This document shows positions 5,856-6,214 of a stretch of 6,214 nucleotides of DNA, one piece after another. Under the pieces are notes generated by a model. It worked only from the letters and a program-made list of their open reading frames with translations. It was not told the DNA's origin and did no database searches. Every line of letters begins with the position of its first letter. The stretch's first letter is position 1. This stretch comes from Nitrospirota bacterium. Its GTDB lineage: Bacteria > Nitrospirota > Thermodesulfovibrionia > Thermodesulfovibrionales > UBA6898. The stretch is from the NCBI GenBank assembly GCA_021787505.1, contig JAJYLU010000119.1:1-6214 (forward strand). The letters are read 5' to 3'. A program made the position numbers and the translations under genes.

Positions 5856-5863
5856 AGTTTGCC

Positions 5864-6214
5864 ATGACGAAATATTGCCCGCTGGGTCGTTCTAAGCTTT
5901 TAGCAGCAATTCCGTTTTTGCTGTTGAGCGCCGTTACCATGATGATGCTCTCAGGATGCAGTGACAGCCGTACGTATACTGTTTCGGGGAAGATCACATC
6001 GGGTGGCGCCCCTCTTTCGGGCATTATAGTGACTTTTGCGGACGAGAATTCAAATACAATCGAAACAACGACTACGGATGCAAACGGCAACTATAGCTTT
6101 ACGGATGTCTCCGGCGGCATTTACACTGTAACGCCTTCGCGGACAAGCTTTGGCATTTTTACCCCGCCCTTCAGGAAGGCATTCCTCGACGGCCTCAGCG
6201 CGGTCGGATTTGAC
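5864..6214 (+). CDS. Lipoprotein with carboxypeptidase-regulatory-like beta-sandwich domain (3' partial)
   Basis: The frame is open from ATG 5864 to the window end (117 codons, no stop). The N-terminus has a basic region (K3, R9, K11), a hydrophobic stretch (12-29) and the lipobox L-S-G-C with Cys32, so the product should be exported and lipidated. Residues 38-117 begin YTVSGKITSGGAPLSG, continue with TTTDANGNYSFTDV and then GIYTVTPS. This is the strand pattern of the carboxypeptidase D regulatory-like (prealbumin/CNA-B-like) fold. Such domains usually serve as structural or adhesive modules on secreted proteins, often in tandem or joined to a catalytic or binding domain, which here would lie beyond the window. 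No enzymatic function can be assigned. It is separated from the cytochrome operon by a terminator and probably has its own promoter, so a link to electron transfer is not shown. Confidence 0.85.
   Translation, partial: MTKYCPLGRSKLLAAIPFLLLSAVTMMMLSGCSDSRTYTVSGKITSGGAPLSGIIVTFADENSNTIETTTTDANGNYSFTDVSGGIYTVTPSRTSFGIFTPPFRKAFLDGLSAVGFD

Noticed and set aside
5776..5863. Cyclic-di-GMP (GEMM) riboswitch in the lipoprotein leader
   Set aside because: These are common in cytochrome-rich delta lineages, but I cannot find the conserved core motifs here.

Overview
The window reads as chromosomal DNA from an anaerobic Gram-negative bacterium. Two things point that way: a lipid A biosynthesis cluster that uses LpxI instead of LpxH, and an operon of multiheme c-type cytochromes with a membrane cytochrome b. 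That pairing is typical of Desulfobacterota (the former Deltaproteobacteria, such as Geobacter-like or syntrophic lineages) and of some Nitrospirota. The phylum is inferred from gene content only, and no species can be named. All genes are on the + strand.

Region 1 (1-2998) is a tightly packed lipid A/fatty acid operon in the order lpxD (5' end outside the window), fabZ, lpxA, lpxI. The genes overlap or lie 4 bases apart, so they are almost certainly co-transcribed and translationally coupled. LpxA adds a 3-hydroxyacyl chain to UDP-GlcNAc, LpxD adds the second acyl chain after LpxC deacetylation, and LpxI cleaves UDP-diacylglucosamine to lipid X. FabZ sits at the branch where the same 3-hydroxyacyl-ACP pool goes to membrane fatty acids. 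No lpxB follows lpxI inside the window.

Region 2 (2999-3187) is a conspicuously AT-rich intergenic stretch. It holds candidate sigma70-type promoters, short direct repeats and a hairpin, and is probably the control region of the next operon.

Region 3 (3188-5633) is a three-gene electron-transfer operon. It encodes a seven-heme periplasmic cytochrome c with a C-terminal membrane anchor, a four-helix cytochrome b carrying histidines suited to two hemes b, and a nine-heme lipoprotein with triheme (cytochrome c7-like) repeats. The arrangement resembles the inner-membrane quinone oxidoreductases (Cbc type) that feed extracellular respiration in Geobacter, in particular CbcBA with a neighbouring multiheme cytochrome. 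The likely path is menaquinol pool, cytochrome b, seven-heme subunit, nine-heme lipoprotein, then further periplasmic or outer-membrane carriers. A strong intrinsic terminator (5651-5679) closes the operon.

Region 4 (5680-6214) starts with a noncoding leader containing a perfect -10-like hexamer. It continues into the 5' part of a lipoprotein gene with a carboxypeptidase-regulatory-like beta-sandwich domain, which runs off the end of the window.
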